Source: Tetrastigma voinierianum
Lineage: Eukaryota; Streptophyta; Magnoliopsida; Vitales; Vitaceae
NCBI GenBank assembly: GCA_016808115.1
Contig: JAEQBH010000897.1
Coordinates: 806,001 to 870,000, forward strand
Reading direction: 5' to 3'
DNA length: 64,000 bases
Part shown: piece by piece, positions 1-11,950 of the stretch
How positions within the stretch are numbered: the first letter of the stretch is position 1
Layout: each line of letters opens with the position of its first letter
The notes under the pieces: model-generated
Told to the model about the DNA's origin: nothing
The model's database searches: none
What the model saw: the letters and a program-made list of their open reading frames with translations, nothing else
Position numbers and translations under genes: made by a program

Positions 1-479
1 TGTATTTCTTCATCATAATGGTATAAATTGAGTTCATTGAAAATGTCTTGTGTGTGTTCTTTTGAATTAATGGTGTGTTATTCATTTCAATAAGTTTGCA
101 ATCGAACTTATACATTGGTGAAGGAAATACTTGATTTGAGCTGATTCTTTGAATAAGTGATTTATTTGGATGCATGGATCGAGTAAATGGATGTGTTGTT
201 TGTGTCATTCATTGTTTGTCTGCAAGAAATGATCTATGTACTCGAGCTTTATTTGTATAAGGACACAATGACCACCGTTTAAATCCAGAACAACACTGTA
301 ACATAAACAAGAGTAGGAACTATTGAATTGAAATAAGAAGTTGCAGTTTTAGTTTGAATAAAGTTTAAATTGCAAAATTTGGAAAAGGTACACAATTGAA
401 AGAACAAATAAGATGATTGAAATTTGTGTATATGAAGCGGTGAGTCTAATACAAATCTTGGGAAAACAACATGCACGCC
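1..479. other. AT-rich flank, nothing recognised
   Basis: No open frame with a recognisable domain and no clear repeat structure. Short AT-rich frames on both strands look like chance. Confidence 0.4.
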
Positions 480-1033
480 TGGTCTAGAAAATTCTTAAAA
501 CCTTAACGAGGGTTAGGAACATCTTAGGGGTGATTCACAAACAAGGATACAAGATCCTAGAACTTGTTAGATTATTGGTCAAGGTGAAATCCTAGATAAA
601 AACAACTAACAAGAAGTGCTAGAGGCCATCTTTGGAAGTTTGAACTTTTTCCAACCTACCCTCATTATATGCAAAGGCATACACTCTAGTTCCCTGCTTT
701 AAGCCAAAAAAAAAAAAAAAAATACCCAATTTCTTCCAATGTGTGAGAAACCTTAAATCCTCACTTACAATAGTGTGACAAAAGAACCCCCAAATTACTC
801 AATTTTCTAAATAATATGTTTAATGCGAAAGAAACAGAGTTGGGAATATATTTCTTTTGGATTACAAGGATGAATAGAAGAAATAAGTGAAAGATAGAGA
901 CAAAAAAATTTGAAAAAGGAAGAAGTTTGTCTTGTGGCGCATCTCTCTTGAACGATTAAGTTCGGAGGGGTGTTTCAACACCTAGTACCTAATGCCCGAC
1001 TAATGGGTTGCTAGCCCAATTTCTCTAAGAGTG
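480..1033. repeat. Dispersed repeat flanking the first LTR element
   Basis: This stretch resembles 42180-42721 in content and order: a segment about taking and drying of short AT-rich words, then a block reading close to GGGGTGTTTYAACACMTARTACC, then a few tens of bases to a TGTAAC-superfamily LTR. Both copies are interrupted by an LTR at almost the same point. The family is not identified. Similarity was judged by eye. Confidence 0.4.
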
Positions 1034-1914
1034 TGTCACGTCCCCCAAGCTCGACCCAGACCCGGTGGCGAGGCTAATCGAACCTCGGGGACCTTAGTTT
1101 AAATTCCTTTTATTTTACATTTTATTAAGTTTATTTTTCAAAGCGTCAGCGGTGAATCCTTGGCTCGGCCGAATAGCGGTCGAGCGGAGCGGTTACTCTG
1201 GCGTTTTATTTAGCTCTTATTAAAGCGTTTATGTTAATTTGTTGGTGCGGAAGCGAAGTTTTGGTTGGCGAAGCCTGATCATTTACAATTTCAAAGCGGT
1301 CGGTAGGCCGCCCACTAAGCATTAACAAACCATTTCTGAAAAGGCATTCTATGCCCTTTCAAAATATTCTCTTCAATCAGTTGAGTTGTTTGCATGTTTT
1401 GAGCTGCCGTTCACGATGGTGTGCGATGCGGGATATATACTTATACGTCGTACTCTCTCTATGACTCTGTATTTGCCGCGATCTTGTCCCTTCTTTGACT
1501 ACTTTCGAAACACAGCATAGATAAGAAACTATCACGCTAAGCATTTTCTTGCTTAGTGGTTCCCTGATTCTATTTACCATTATTCAATTTAACTTGACAT
1601 ACATTTAACCTTTTTAAATCTATGCCTAATATATCGACATTTACTCATACTGTATTTTATTTTCCGCATGCTAACCATTTCAATCAAATATTATATCACA
1701 ACATGTAATATCAATGCAACAAATCAATTCACCATTCAATTTATGAAATTTAAGCGTATACATGAAATCCCATTTACACTCATCCATGCAGGTTATTTCA
1801 CTTTGACTAATCAATTCACATTTCTGACGGATTCCGTTTCATGAATCCCGTCTTTATTATCATTCGGTAATGTGCTTACACATTTAACAATTCGGTCTCC
1901 CATCATGACGGATG

Positions 1915-2110
1915 CCGTTTAGATTTTCCAGAGCATAAGCAGGTATCAGTTAAATACCGCTCGCCATCAGGCGGATACGGTGGTATCCGCCAAGTGGGAC
2001 ATTTCTTCAATGCCGCCACGCCATCGCCAGCGGATGCCGATTGGTGCATCCGCCAAAGTGGACATTGAAAATTTGAGTGCCGCCGTGACGAATGGAATTG
2101 GTGCATCGTC
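1915..2110 (-). repeat. Degenerate internal repeats with CGCCATC / GGCGGAT words
   Basis: Two to three imperfect units, each containing CGCCATC, GGCGGAT, a TGGTGCATC-like word and AAGTGGGACATT. The matching part of the other LTR (7210-7530) has three to four such units. Copy number therefore differs between the two LTRs of one element. Confidence 0.55.
1970..1991. other. Perfect 9-bp-stem hairpin in LTR
   Basis: GGCGGATAC (1970-1978) and GTATCCGCC (1983-1991) are exact reverse complements around a 4-base spacer. It sits in a region (1915-2110, with a counterpart at 7210-7530) of loosely repeated units that alternate CGCCATCA-type and GGCGGAT-type words, which can pair with each other. Confidence 0.7.
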
Positions 2111-2589
2111 GAGCGGTTCATTCGATATCATTCAATTCACATTTATGACGGTTTTCAAATATCACATTTCAATTTCATATTCACTTACGTATTATCTTTT
2201 CAAAGATATACTCAATCTATGTATTTATTTCATAGACACATTCACATACTCATTTCATATTCTTATTCATGTACTCGTTTCATGTACTCATTTAGGTATT
2301 CATTTCATAGTTACTTGGTAAACTACCAATTTACTTGAACTAAGAATAGAGTCATAACACGAACATGAAAAAACTTGAAAAGAGAATAGGATTCAGTAGA
2401 ACAAACCCAAAAATCTTTGCACTTTGATTCCAATCCTTGGAATCTCAATCTCAGTTTGGCTTTTCCTCCTCATCAGTCCCTATTCCAAAACCATTAAAGA
2501 ACAATATTATTCGTGTGTACTAGTAGTTTGGTTAGGATTTTCGGGATTTAATAAAGTTTCAAAATTTTAATAATATATATATAGATGGA

Positions 2590-3075
2590 TTCCCTTGACT
2601 CAATGGGCTTTCATATGAGGTCAAGAACACCGAATCGGAGTTCGGGCAAGGAGTTATGACCTTAGAAGTTGGAGGTCATACGATCAAATCTGATGATGAG
2701 CTGACCCTGACCTGGGTGAGCTTTCGATTCTATCTGCCTGGGTCAAACATCTTCTATCCTCCTCAGGCATATGAATGGAATACTGACTCAATGGGCTTTC
2801 CCACATAGAGGTCGAGAGCACCAGGAAACGGAGTTTGGGCCCGAAGAAGATACTGACTAGCCAGGTTGGAAGGGTCATGCGTAGTCGCCTTGACTAGTTG
2901 ACACAGGCGACGGGCTGAGATGACCTCAGGCCAAGCTTTGTCTATCACCTCAGTCTGACATCTACTAGCCTACTCAGCTAAGCTATGAATGTATTCTTGA
3001 CTCAATGGGCTTTCCATAGAGTCAGAACACTCGAATCGGAGTTCAAGCGAAGGAGATATGACCTTAGAAGTTGGA
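2590..3075 (-). repeat. Tandem ~190-bp LTR repeat, three units
   Basis: The marker CTCAATGGG occurs at 2599, 2787 and 3001. Each is followed by a block reading roughly CATAGAGTC, AAGAACACC, ATCGGAGTT, GAAGGAGWTATGACC and GGAGGTCAT. Spacing is about 188 and 214 bp. The same unit recurs at 7985-8547, 10505-11560, 12916-13050 and, inverted, 51955-52495. Confidence 0.8.
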
Positions 3076-4231
3076 GGTCATGGCGAGTCGACCTTGACGA
3101 GTTGTTTGGCCGACGAAACTAACACAATCTACAGACAGGCGAGGCTCACGGGACAGTGCTGAGAAACTCTGGACGAGGTCTTGACCTCTTTTGCATGGGT
3201 CACGTGACCTGCATGAAGTGCGGCCGGCCTCTGCTTGGCGACCTCCCATGGCCCGACCTCTGCCAGCAATTGTTGAGTCAAAGAAGACCATAACTTGGTC
3301 CCAGGGGGTCCGGGTGAAATTCAAAGCCTAACATCAAGTTTACTGATTTAGCTGCAATTTCTAGAAGGACTGCTGCCAAATTCTCTTCCTTTCTGACCCA
3401 AACCCATTCTACATTACAGTACCGTTGACTCGGGCGCGGCGGTAGCCGGATCTAGGCGAGTGACACCGTTAAAATATTATAACGTGGTCTCACGGAGGTC
3501 AAATCGAATTTTCGAAAGCTAACATCAATTTCGTGATGTGGCTATCATTACTAGAAGGACTCACTACCAAAATTCCGCCATTCGTACCCAAAATCGGCTC
3601 TGAGTTCGGCTGGCTTTGCACTACCACAATGTGGCGACAGGGTAGAAAGCGACCAGCGTGGGGAAGGCCTACCTCTTGGAGTTTATGAAACTCCCGATTC
3701 GGTCTCTACGGCTCTTTGTCAGGAAGGACTTTCCCTCTTGCCGCACGGGACTATGGTCCGTCGTTGGAAATCTAGAGAGAAGTGAGAGCTTCTCACTCTA
3801 AAATATCCACTTTTCTCACATTTTCCTTTTTTTTTTTTTTTGGATCACTCTAAATCATATTTAAGAAGCTTTCTCCCACTTTCCTACATGCCACATACCC
3901 TTTCCTTGTTTTTTTTCTTCTTTCTTTCTTTTTATTTTTAGGTCCCTCCATTTCTCTATTATTCCTCATTTAAGTCTCCTATTATTTTCCCCTTACTCAT
4001 TTATTTCTCCTAATTTCACTTAGACATCTAAACTTATTTACAATTGACCCTTGGGTCTCCATTTTTACAATTTCCATATTTTCTCTTTTTCACTTGGGTT
4101 TATTTCTGGATTCAATAATCATTAAATCAATATTCATCTAAAAATTTCCAGAAAAATACCCAAGTTGGCTCAATTATACCGGAATATATAATAATTTTAT
4201 TATAAAATTCTAGGGTATTTTGAGCGTTACA

Positions 4232-4246
4232 ACTCTCCCATAATAA
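4232..4246 (-). other. Polypurine tract next to 3' LTR
   Basis: On the minus strand this reads TTATGGGAGAGTT directly before the LTR start TGTAACGC. It follows the words TTTTGAGGATGAAATTT, which commonly precede the polypurine tract in plant gypsy elements. It primes plus-strand DNA synthesis in intact relatives. Confidence 0.75.
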
Positions 4247-4269
4247 AATTTCATCCTCAAAATTACCTT

Positions 4270-4725
4270 AGTCAAGCCGGGTTGCGGATGCTGCCGCATC
4301 GTTCACTTTCCCAAATTGTGACATTCCGGATCTTGGTCTCTCCCACAGCACTAGCGGAGATCTTCTTTGTTTTAGTATTCTTTCATGTGAGCCAAAATCT
4401 CTACGGGCTCTTCATGTCAGTATATGATTTCTATCTGCTCGGTGGTCACTTTCAATCTTTATCTAATCATTTTCACTTTCTCTTGAGTCTCTTGTACCAT
4501 CCAGGGAGGCCCTCACTTTCTTTTCACTTAGAATTTCGTCCAACACAATGAATTGTTCTACATTTTCTCCCATATAAAGCCTCGTGAGGCGTCTTCAGTC
4601 TTGGTGGAAGCGTTTATTTATAACAACAATTTTAACTAAAGGAATGTGTCTATCCCAACTACCCTCATAGTCGATCACACAACCTTTTAACATATCTTCC
4701 AAAATGGCTTTCTTTACCATCTCTA
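4270..4725 (-). pseudogene. Integrase C-terminal remnant
   Basis: Read on the minus strand, this contains LEDMLKGCVIDYEGSWDRH followed by IPLVKIVV, then EALYGRKCRT, and then words resembling RLKxxxxRQxSYAD and RRPLEF in two frames. These match the end of the integrase core and the C-terminal part in chromoviruses. Several stops and frameshifts are present, so it cannot encode a working enzyme. The integrase zinc finger and the catalytic DDE part are absent: the sequence passes from the protease end (about 4725) straight into this segment. Confidence 0.7.
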
Positions 4726-4979
4726 ATATCACATCAATTCTCTAAAGGATGGTCGATTAAACGCCGGGGAAACTCTGCCTCTACGTGTTCGGATGGGAAA
4801 TCTCTATACACTCCATTCATAATAACTCTATGCCTGAGCGGGTTCGTCACCAAGATGTCATGCTGGACCCTCCTCATTAAATTACCCAAGTTGGGTATCG
4901 GTACATATAGAATGAGTCTATCACGGATCTGACTGTTGCATGCATAATATTGTAAGATAGTAAAATTACCGACTATCAT
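4715..4979 (-). pseudogene. Retropepsin C-terminal remnant
   Basis: The minus-strand frame contains YDILVTNPL-like residues (here HDILVTNPLRHRVIMNGVYR), the typical strand order of chromovirus proteases, and ends in IDVILEM, a decayed form of the FDVILGMDW signature. The same domain is better preserved at 55650-55847. The catalytic Asp-Ser/Thr-Gly is not seen upstream in this frame. It is broken and followed directly by integrase sequence. Confidence 0.7.
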
Positions 4980-5023
4980 GCAGACGCCGGTATCTTCTCT
5001 CTTACACTTTCATTGCATATGCT

Positions 5024-6240
5024 CTAGTAGACACGACCATCTTTCCCACCAAAGTTTGTGTCCCTTATTGTTGGAACATGGTGATGCAACCTTCTTTGCC
5101 TTACTACGGGTGATGACGTGCCCCTAATAGTTTGGGGTGCTATGAAGAAGGGACTTGCTAGAGTACACTCGTATTTTGTGGCTCCATGGATCAAGAACCC
5201 GACGACCTTTGTCGATCTCAATTTCCCTTGTGTTTTCTTCCACAATGGGAACAACGAGGAACGTCTTATCCTCTAGAAGCACCTCCTGGTGCACTTGCAA
5301 CTGACGGCGCCGATAAAATAGTCTCTCTACCGGTGGCACGACGTAAAAAATTTTGCACGGAACCGCAATAGTCCCATGGTCTTACTATAGCTGTGATGAG
5401 CACTTGGTGGCAGGGATTTTTCTTTCCTTGTCTTCTATCTTTCCTTTCATTTTCCTCTTTCTTTACTCGTTCACATTTAAAGCGCATATACCGTGATTTT
5501 GGAGAAGAAATCATCATGGCAAAATCTGTGACATGGGCGCTCCGAATATAGTCGCTTAGGCGTCTTCAATTCTGACACTTCTCTTCTTCACTTACTATCT
5601 AGGGGCATACTTGCTTTCAATGACTGTGAATTCTCCTGTATTCGGACGTTTACATATATTGCCTTTGTTTCAAATTATAGAGAGCGCTCGTCGCATATTG
5701 TTTAAATGGATCACGACCCACATGGCGTACTTCTTGAACTCATCAAAGAACCTTCATGTAACTCTTCACGGTAGTGCGATTCTGGTCGAAACCGCCAGTA
5801 AAGCCCTCATCCCAGTAGCTAATGAGGTTGCACATTCAGCTTCTCTTCCAGTGTGCAATGCATTTGTACAAGCATTACATTTCGGTCCTCTCAAGCCAAT
5901 TCTACGCCGTGAAGGCTCATCTTCTTTTCTTTCAAGAAAGTCTATCGGTCGGTACCTTTGCCATTCTCTCAATGGTGATCATTCTGGAACATTTGCGGGT
6001 TCCCCAGTTGTAGGCTCTTTGCAAAGCCTGAGCTAACTATTGGAGGATATCCATAGTACCTCCTATCACTTGTTCCGGTTCATTCATTGGTGAGGCATGA
6101 GATGCTTGTCCACCTATCACACTAGCGGGGACTACTCGGGGATGAATTTCCACAGCGCGGTCACCTTCGACCCTTTGGGTACTTAGACTTTCCATGTTAC
6201 CTGGCAGCAAGACCGACAAGATCGCGTGATCTGCCCTCAT
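5024..6240 (-). pseudogene. Gag remnant of the chromovirus-like element
   Basis: Several overlapping minus-strand frames together make a decayed gag. The frame at 5266-5517 has CERVKKEENERKDRRQGKKN, near-identical in pattern to ALNVERVKKEEHDRKEMRQG at 55000-55070. Next come a Ser/Ala/Pro/Gly linker and a degenerate zinc knuckle around 5040-5090. The frame at 6037-6240 begins MRADHAIL and may be the N terminus, about 100 bp after the primer site. Frameshifts and stops rule out function. Gag forms the particle in intact relatives. Confidence 0.65.
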
Positions 6241-6330
6241 CCTTTAAATGTAAATACAATGTATGTCCAAATACCATTTTCAAAATTCTTTTCAATCGCT
6301 TAGGAGCCTTTTCAGGAGCGCCTAAGCACA

Positions 6331-6344
6331 GGCGCTCGATACCA
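6331..6344 (-). other. tRNA-iMet-like primer binding site
   Basis: On the minus strand it reads TGGTATCGAGCGCC, close to the plant initiator-methionine primer site TGGTATCAGAGC. It lies ten bases inside the end of the 5' LTR. Together with the polypurine tract at 4232 it fixes the element on the minus strand. Confidence 0.7.
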
Positions 6345-7209
6345 CTTACAAAAATGACGTCCCCCGAGCTCGACCAGGCCAGTGAAGCAAAGCCCCGAAT
6401 CGAAGGAAACCCGGGGTGCTTAGTTTACAGTCTTATTTTACATTTTATTAAGTTTTATTTTTCAAAAGTGTGACCGAATCCGACTCGACAGAATAGAATC
6501 GAGCAAGACCACATTTACTTCAACGTTTTTATTTATCTTATTAAAGCGTTTAATTAATTTGTTTAGTTCGCGGAAGCGGTTTCAATTTAAGCAAACCCAC
6601 AATCATTTACACAAATTTCAAAACGAATTCGGTAGGCCCATAAACATTAACAAAATACATTTACAAAGAGCATTCTATGCCCTTCAAATGATATCTAATC
6701 AGGTTCGAGTTAAACCCTTTTTGTTTACAAAATACCACTTGTTCAAAAAAAAAAATGATATGCAAATGACGGAATATATACTTATACCCACATTACTCAC
6801 CCTCACTGCTGACTCTGTAGCTGTATGATCTTGTCTCCTTCTTGACTACCGAGCACTGCGCATAGATAAAACTATACGCTAAGCATTTTCTTGCTTAGTG
6901 GTTCTATACAGTTCTATTTCATTATTCAATTTAACTTGACATGCATTTAACATTTAAATCATGCCTATTATATCAGCATTTACTCATGCTATTTATTTTA
7001 TTTTCGCATGCTTTCATTTTACAATCAAATATTATATCACAACATGTAATATCAATGCAACAAATCAATTCACCATTCAATTTATGAAATTTAAGCGTAT
7101 ACACAAATCTCCCAGTACTCATCCATGCGAGTTATTTCACTTTGACTAATCAATTCCACATTTCGCGTTAGTTTCGCGAATCCGTCTTTATTATCATTCA
7201 TTAATGTGC

Positions 7210-7530
7210 TTACATTTACAACAATTCGGTCTCCCGTCATGGCGGATGGCAGCCCTTTGGCGTGGTTTGGTGCTGGAGCATGGTATCAATTATTGATTCT
7301 CCCATCATGGCGGTCTTGGGTTTGGTGCACCCGACATGGTATCAGTGTTAAATGTCATACGCCATCAAGGCGGATGGAATTGGTGCAGCTCGCCAAGTTG
7401 GACATTTAGCGCAATGCCATACGCCATCATGAGCGGATCTTGGAGTTGGTGCATCCGTAAAAGTGGGACATTGGAAGAATTCGAGGTGCCTTAGACGACG
7501 GATCTTGTGGTGCGTGTCGATGATTCGATG
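7210..7530 (-). repeat. Internal LTR repeats, counterpart of 1915-2110
   Basis: Three to four imperfect units with CCATCATGGCGG or CGCCATCAAGGCGG-like words, TTGGTGCA and AAGTGGGACATT, about 80 bp apart. Many of these words are near-palindromic. Confidence 0.55.
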
Positions 7531-7984
7531 CGATATCATTCAATTCATTTATGGCGGTTTCCGGCTCATCACATTTCAATTCCATATTCCTTACGTATTA
7601 TCTTTTCAAAGATACTCAATCTATCATATTTATTTCATATACACATTCACATACTCATTTCATATCCCGCATTCTTATAGTTTCATGTACTCATTTAGAG
7701 TATTCATTTCACTTAGTTTACTTGGTAAACTACCAATTTATACTTGAACTAGAAACACACAAACATCACAACTTGAAAAGAGAATACAGGATTCGTTAGA
7801 ACAAACCCGAAAATCTTTGCACTTTGATTCGATCATGGAATCTCAATCTGATTTAGCTTTTCTCGTCGTCGGTCCCTATTCCAAAACCATTAAGAACAAT
7901 ATTATTCGGTATTGTACTAGTAGTTTCGTTAAGTTGATTTTGAGGACTAATATGAGTTCCAGAAATTTAATAAGATATATATAT

Positions 7985-8547
7985 ATATGGATTCTTGACT
8001 CCAATGGGCTTCCATAGAGTCAAAGAACACCTGAATATCGGAGTTCGGACGAAGGAGTTGCTGACCTAAGTGGAGGTCATCTGTGATCAAATCCTGAACT
8101 AATTAGCTGACCTGACCTGGACTGAGCTCGATTCATCTCGGTCGAACATCTTCTATCCTCCCGGGCATATGAATGCATTCTTGACTCAACAAACTTACCG
8201 AGGTCAGAACACCGAAAACGGAGTTCGGACGAAGATACTTAGAGTTGGGGTCATGCGTAGTCGACCTTGACGGGATTGGCTGAGCCCGACAAGCTGAGAT
8301 GACCTCGGTAAACTTGGTCTATCACCTCGGTATGACATCTACTAGCCTAATCATTCATATGAATGTATTCTTGACTCAATGGGCTTTCCATAGATTCCAA
8401 GAACACTCAGTCGAGTTGAGCTTGAAGGAGATGCCGGCCTTCCCGAGTTGGAGGTCATGCGTAGTCGACCTTGACGGAAGTTGACTGGTGACGGCTGAGA
8501 TGACCTGGGTAAACTTGGTCTATCACCTCGATTCTGACATCTACTAG
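7985..8547 (-). repeat. Tandem ~190-bp LTR repeat, three units, fourth beyond the insertion
   Basis: The marker CTCAATGGG or variants occur at 7999, 8185 and 8375; the next unit is cut by the nested LTR and resumes at 12916 with its marker at 12947. Removing the insertion gives a normal spacing of about 204 bp. Confidence 0.78.
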
Positions 8548-10280
8548 TGTCACGTCCCGATCAGGCCAGATAGGCGGATCAGAGGCAGAAATACGGCGAG
8601 ACTATATCTTGGGACTCATTGACTGTTCTTTCGGCCAGACACGCAGCCAGTTATCTGAACAATTTACGTAATAACAAAAATCATTTGCGCTATATAAAGA
8701 ACTACCACGGTGGTGTCCCTCAACATCTATATACCTCTCTTTGGGTCCGCCTTTGGTACATGTACATTTTTTTTTGTTTCTCTGAAGCATCGAATCGGAG
8801 CGGTGCGGTGGCTTATCTACGGCTGGCTTTGCTCTGTGATGTGGGATCTTCTATCTTCTATCCTTGTCTTCCATTACGTACCTACAGTTTGAATAGTGTA
8901 GCTTTACGCTTAGTGGGAACATAGAATGGAAAACCACCTATGTAACAGTACAAGCTTATACATATGCATATAACTTTATATTACTTACCTCATACTTTAC
9001 ATTATATCACATGTCACATGTTCTACGTCTTTGACATATCTCTCCTATCTATACTTTCACGTATTCTGATGCTTTGTCATCTTTCTTATCTCTATCGTTC
9101 TTAGCACATATGCATTTTCTATCATGTGTTCATAGTTACATATCTAATATGTGCATGTCTATATTCTTTGTTCATATATTTCTTTTATGGTTATATACTA
9201 TACCATTTGTTGGTCCTCTATTTTTATATCTTGTTTCATATCTTTGTGATCCTATTATGCAATTTAACAATTCCAAAACCTTCAAATCATTATGGATGAT
9301 TAGCTATAAATCTGATACATATACTTGTTTTATATACAATTAGTCTTGTTTCATTGATCATCCCAAAATACTTTCATTTCAATATTTATGATATAAATAA
9401 TTTCAATTATGCTCCACCGAAATCGATTCAGTTAATTCCAGTTCGAGTTACATGAATCAATTCGAGTTATGCAAATCAATTCGAGTTATGCCCTCAGCGA
9501 ATTTAACCCATGTGTGATATACGGGATATCGAGTCAGGCCACGGTCCCTCAGGCTATGAGGCGGTATCAAATGGTTTATAACAGTCACGGTCCCAGACTC
9601 GCGACTCGTTATAAACAATCCAAATAGTGAACCTTGCCGATCTCACGGTCCCTTGTTTGCTGATCGAATTGACACATCAATAGTTCGTAATCTTGCTATT
9701 TGACCACGATGGTATACCAATCTATCCTTAATCACGAAATAGCAGGTTAACATTCTGTGCAGGCGTTCAAATCCTTATAACAAAATATAGTACAACCCTT
9801 TAAACTTGTATAAATAGTTTTATTTTTAATAATCATGCGAATTTTATATGCAAACATTTCACAATCACTTTTCTCAAATCAATTAAATCAATTCATTATG
9901 CGCACAGAACAATCGTACAAAAACTTGAAGAGAATATGAGTAAGTGAACATTATTCCTTAGTTACCGGTTTAATCACATTATGCAATTTATACCATCATT
10001 TTTCTTTAAATCTATATTCGTTCATGCTACGTAGCACCATATTGTGGCTATCATATTTCTATAATACATATATTCCTATAGTTTTATCGTGCAGCGCGTT
10101 CTTCGTTCTTATATTCGTATATGCTTATCATTCGTATAAATTTTACATTCACAGGTAACATCATATATCTTATTTAACTTATATCTTCATATCTTTATTA
10201 TCTTATATTATCTTGCATGACATATCTATATACATTTCTATACTTGTACGTTTTACTTGTGTTTTATCAAACTATTCTAT

Positions 10281-10292
10281 CTCCCATAGGAG
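10281..10292 (-). other. CTCC stem-loop with TATG loop
   Basis: On the minus (sense) strand it reads CTCCTATGGGAG: a 4-bp stem closed by C-G around TATG. It matches the CTCC-TACG-GGAG hairpin at 27565 and looks like a CpG-decayed version of it. Confidence 0.5.
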
Positions 10293-10504
10293 TGCAGAAG
10301 CACTGATCATATATGTCTTGTCATTCAATATCCGGTCTTAGGCAGTCATACAATTATACGTTTTCTCTGAACTTATCATTTTTTATTCTTTTCTTTATTC
10401 CTTTACATATCAAATCTTCGCATATTTATTAGTCCTTGTTCATATACGCACTGTTTTTCTTGTTTCTGGACCTAATATGAGTTCCACTTTTATCATATAT
10501 ATGG

Positions 10505-11560
10505 CTGTGTCTTGACTCAATGGGCTTTCCGCAGAGTCTAAGAACACCAGATCGGAGTTGGACGAAGGAGATATGGCCCGAAGTTGGAGTGCGTGCATAG
10601 TGAGCACCAGAGCGGGCGACTGGCCCGACGAAGCTGAGCTGACCTCAGTAAACTTGGTCTATCACCTCATTCAAACATCTTCTATCCTCCTAAGGCATAT
10701 CAATGTATTCTTGACTCAATGGGATTTCCATAGAGTCTAAGAACACCCAAATCGGAGTTCAAACGAAGGAGATATGACCTTAAAGTTGGAGGTCAAGCAT
10801 TAATCAAATCCTGAACCGGACAGGCGCTGCACTGGAAGTGACGAGCTCATTTAACACCTTGGTCCCAAAAATTATTATCTCCCTCAGGCATATGCGGATG
10901 GATTCTGACTCAATGGGCTTTCCATAGAGTCTAGGAACACCCGAAATGAGTTCGGACGAAGGAGTTATGAAGCCTTAAAGTTTGGAGAGTCAAGCGATCA
11001 AATCCTGAGGCTTGGACGAGCTGCACTGAAGTGACGAGCTCATTTAACACCTTGGTCTGACATTTAATATCTCCCTCAGGCATATGGATGGATTCTTGAC
11101 TCAATGGGCTTTCCATAGAGTCGAAGAACACCAAATCGGGTTGGGACCGAAGGTTATGACCTTCAGTTGGAGGTCAACGCCCAATCAAATCCTGAACTGG
11201 ACGAGCTGCACTGAAGTGACGAGCTCATTTTAACACCTTGGTCTGACATTTAATATCTCCCTCAGGCATATGGATGGATTCTTGATAATGGGAAGCCGCG
11301 AGTCAAGAACACCGAATCGGGCTGGACGGAGGGTTCATGACCTTCCGAGTTTAAGAGAGTCAAACGCGGTCAGTCTTGACGAAACTGAACAGGCTGACGA
11401 GCTACTAACACTGAAGTGACGAGCTCGGTTTGACGCCTTGGTCTGACGACAATATCTCCCTCAGGCATATGGATGGATTCTTTACTCAATGGGCTTTCCA
11501 TAGGGTCCAAGAACACCATCCGGAGCTCAAGCCGAAGGAGTATGACCGCCAGAAGTTGGA
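10505..11560 (-). repeat. Six tandem units of the ~190-bp LTR repeat
   Basis: The marker CTCAATGGG or a variant lies at 10516, 10715, 10909, 11100, about 11285 (damaged) and 11485. Spacings are near 199, 194, 191, 185 and 200 bp. This is the longest run of the unit in the window and is satellite-like in form. Confidence 0.85.
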
Positions 11561-11589
11561 GGTCGTGTGATGCTTGGCGCCTTTGGTGG

Positions 11590-11950
11590 ACGATCAGCGT
11601 TCAGCGCGACCCCTATTGGGCGACCCCACATCCCGCTGTTCGCGACGACCCCTTGTTTGTGACCCTCGTCCATTGTTGGATGACCCGCATTCGTGCGACC
11701 CTTGTTTGGCGACCCCTCGTCATTTGTTCCGCTGGCGACCCCTTGTTTGGCGACCCTCGTCCCTTTGTTGGGCGAAACCCTTTGTTCATTAGCGACCCCT
11801 TGTTTGGCGACGCAATCCGCATTCCGCAGCGACCCCTTGTTTGGCATTTCGTCCCTTTGTTGGGCGACCCTTGTTCGTGGCGACCCCTTGTTTGTGACCC
11901 CTCGTCATTCCTTGGCGACCCTTGTTTGGCGACCTGTTTGGCGACCTCGG
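11590..11950 (-). repeat. GCGACCCCTTGTTTGG-rich minisatellite
   Basis: Variants of GCGACCCCTTGTTTGG and CCTCGTCCCTTTGTTGG alternate many times over about 360 bp. The local base composition is far more GC-rich than the surroundings, and it opens spurious frames on both strands. It sits about 1 kb from the 5' end of the LTR in sense direction, where other family members carry palindrome arrays. Confidence 0.75.

Larger units (their letters stand above)
1034..4231 (-). repeat. 3' LTR of the minus-strand chromovirus-like element
   Basis: About 3.2 kb, starting TGTCACGTCCC and ending GCGTTACA on the plus strand. It matches 6355-8547 plus 12916-14220 along its length, including a hairpin-rich part near 1915-2110, three units of a roughly 190-bp tandem repeat (2590-3060) and a poly-pyrimidine plus AT-rich end (3780-4231). 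It has three of the tandem units where the 5' LTR has four. Confidence 0.85.

Noticed and set aside
5611..6036. Plus-strand 141-codon frame
   Set aside because: Antisense shadow of the minus-strand gag remnant, whose orientation is set by primer site and polypurine tract.
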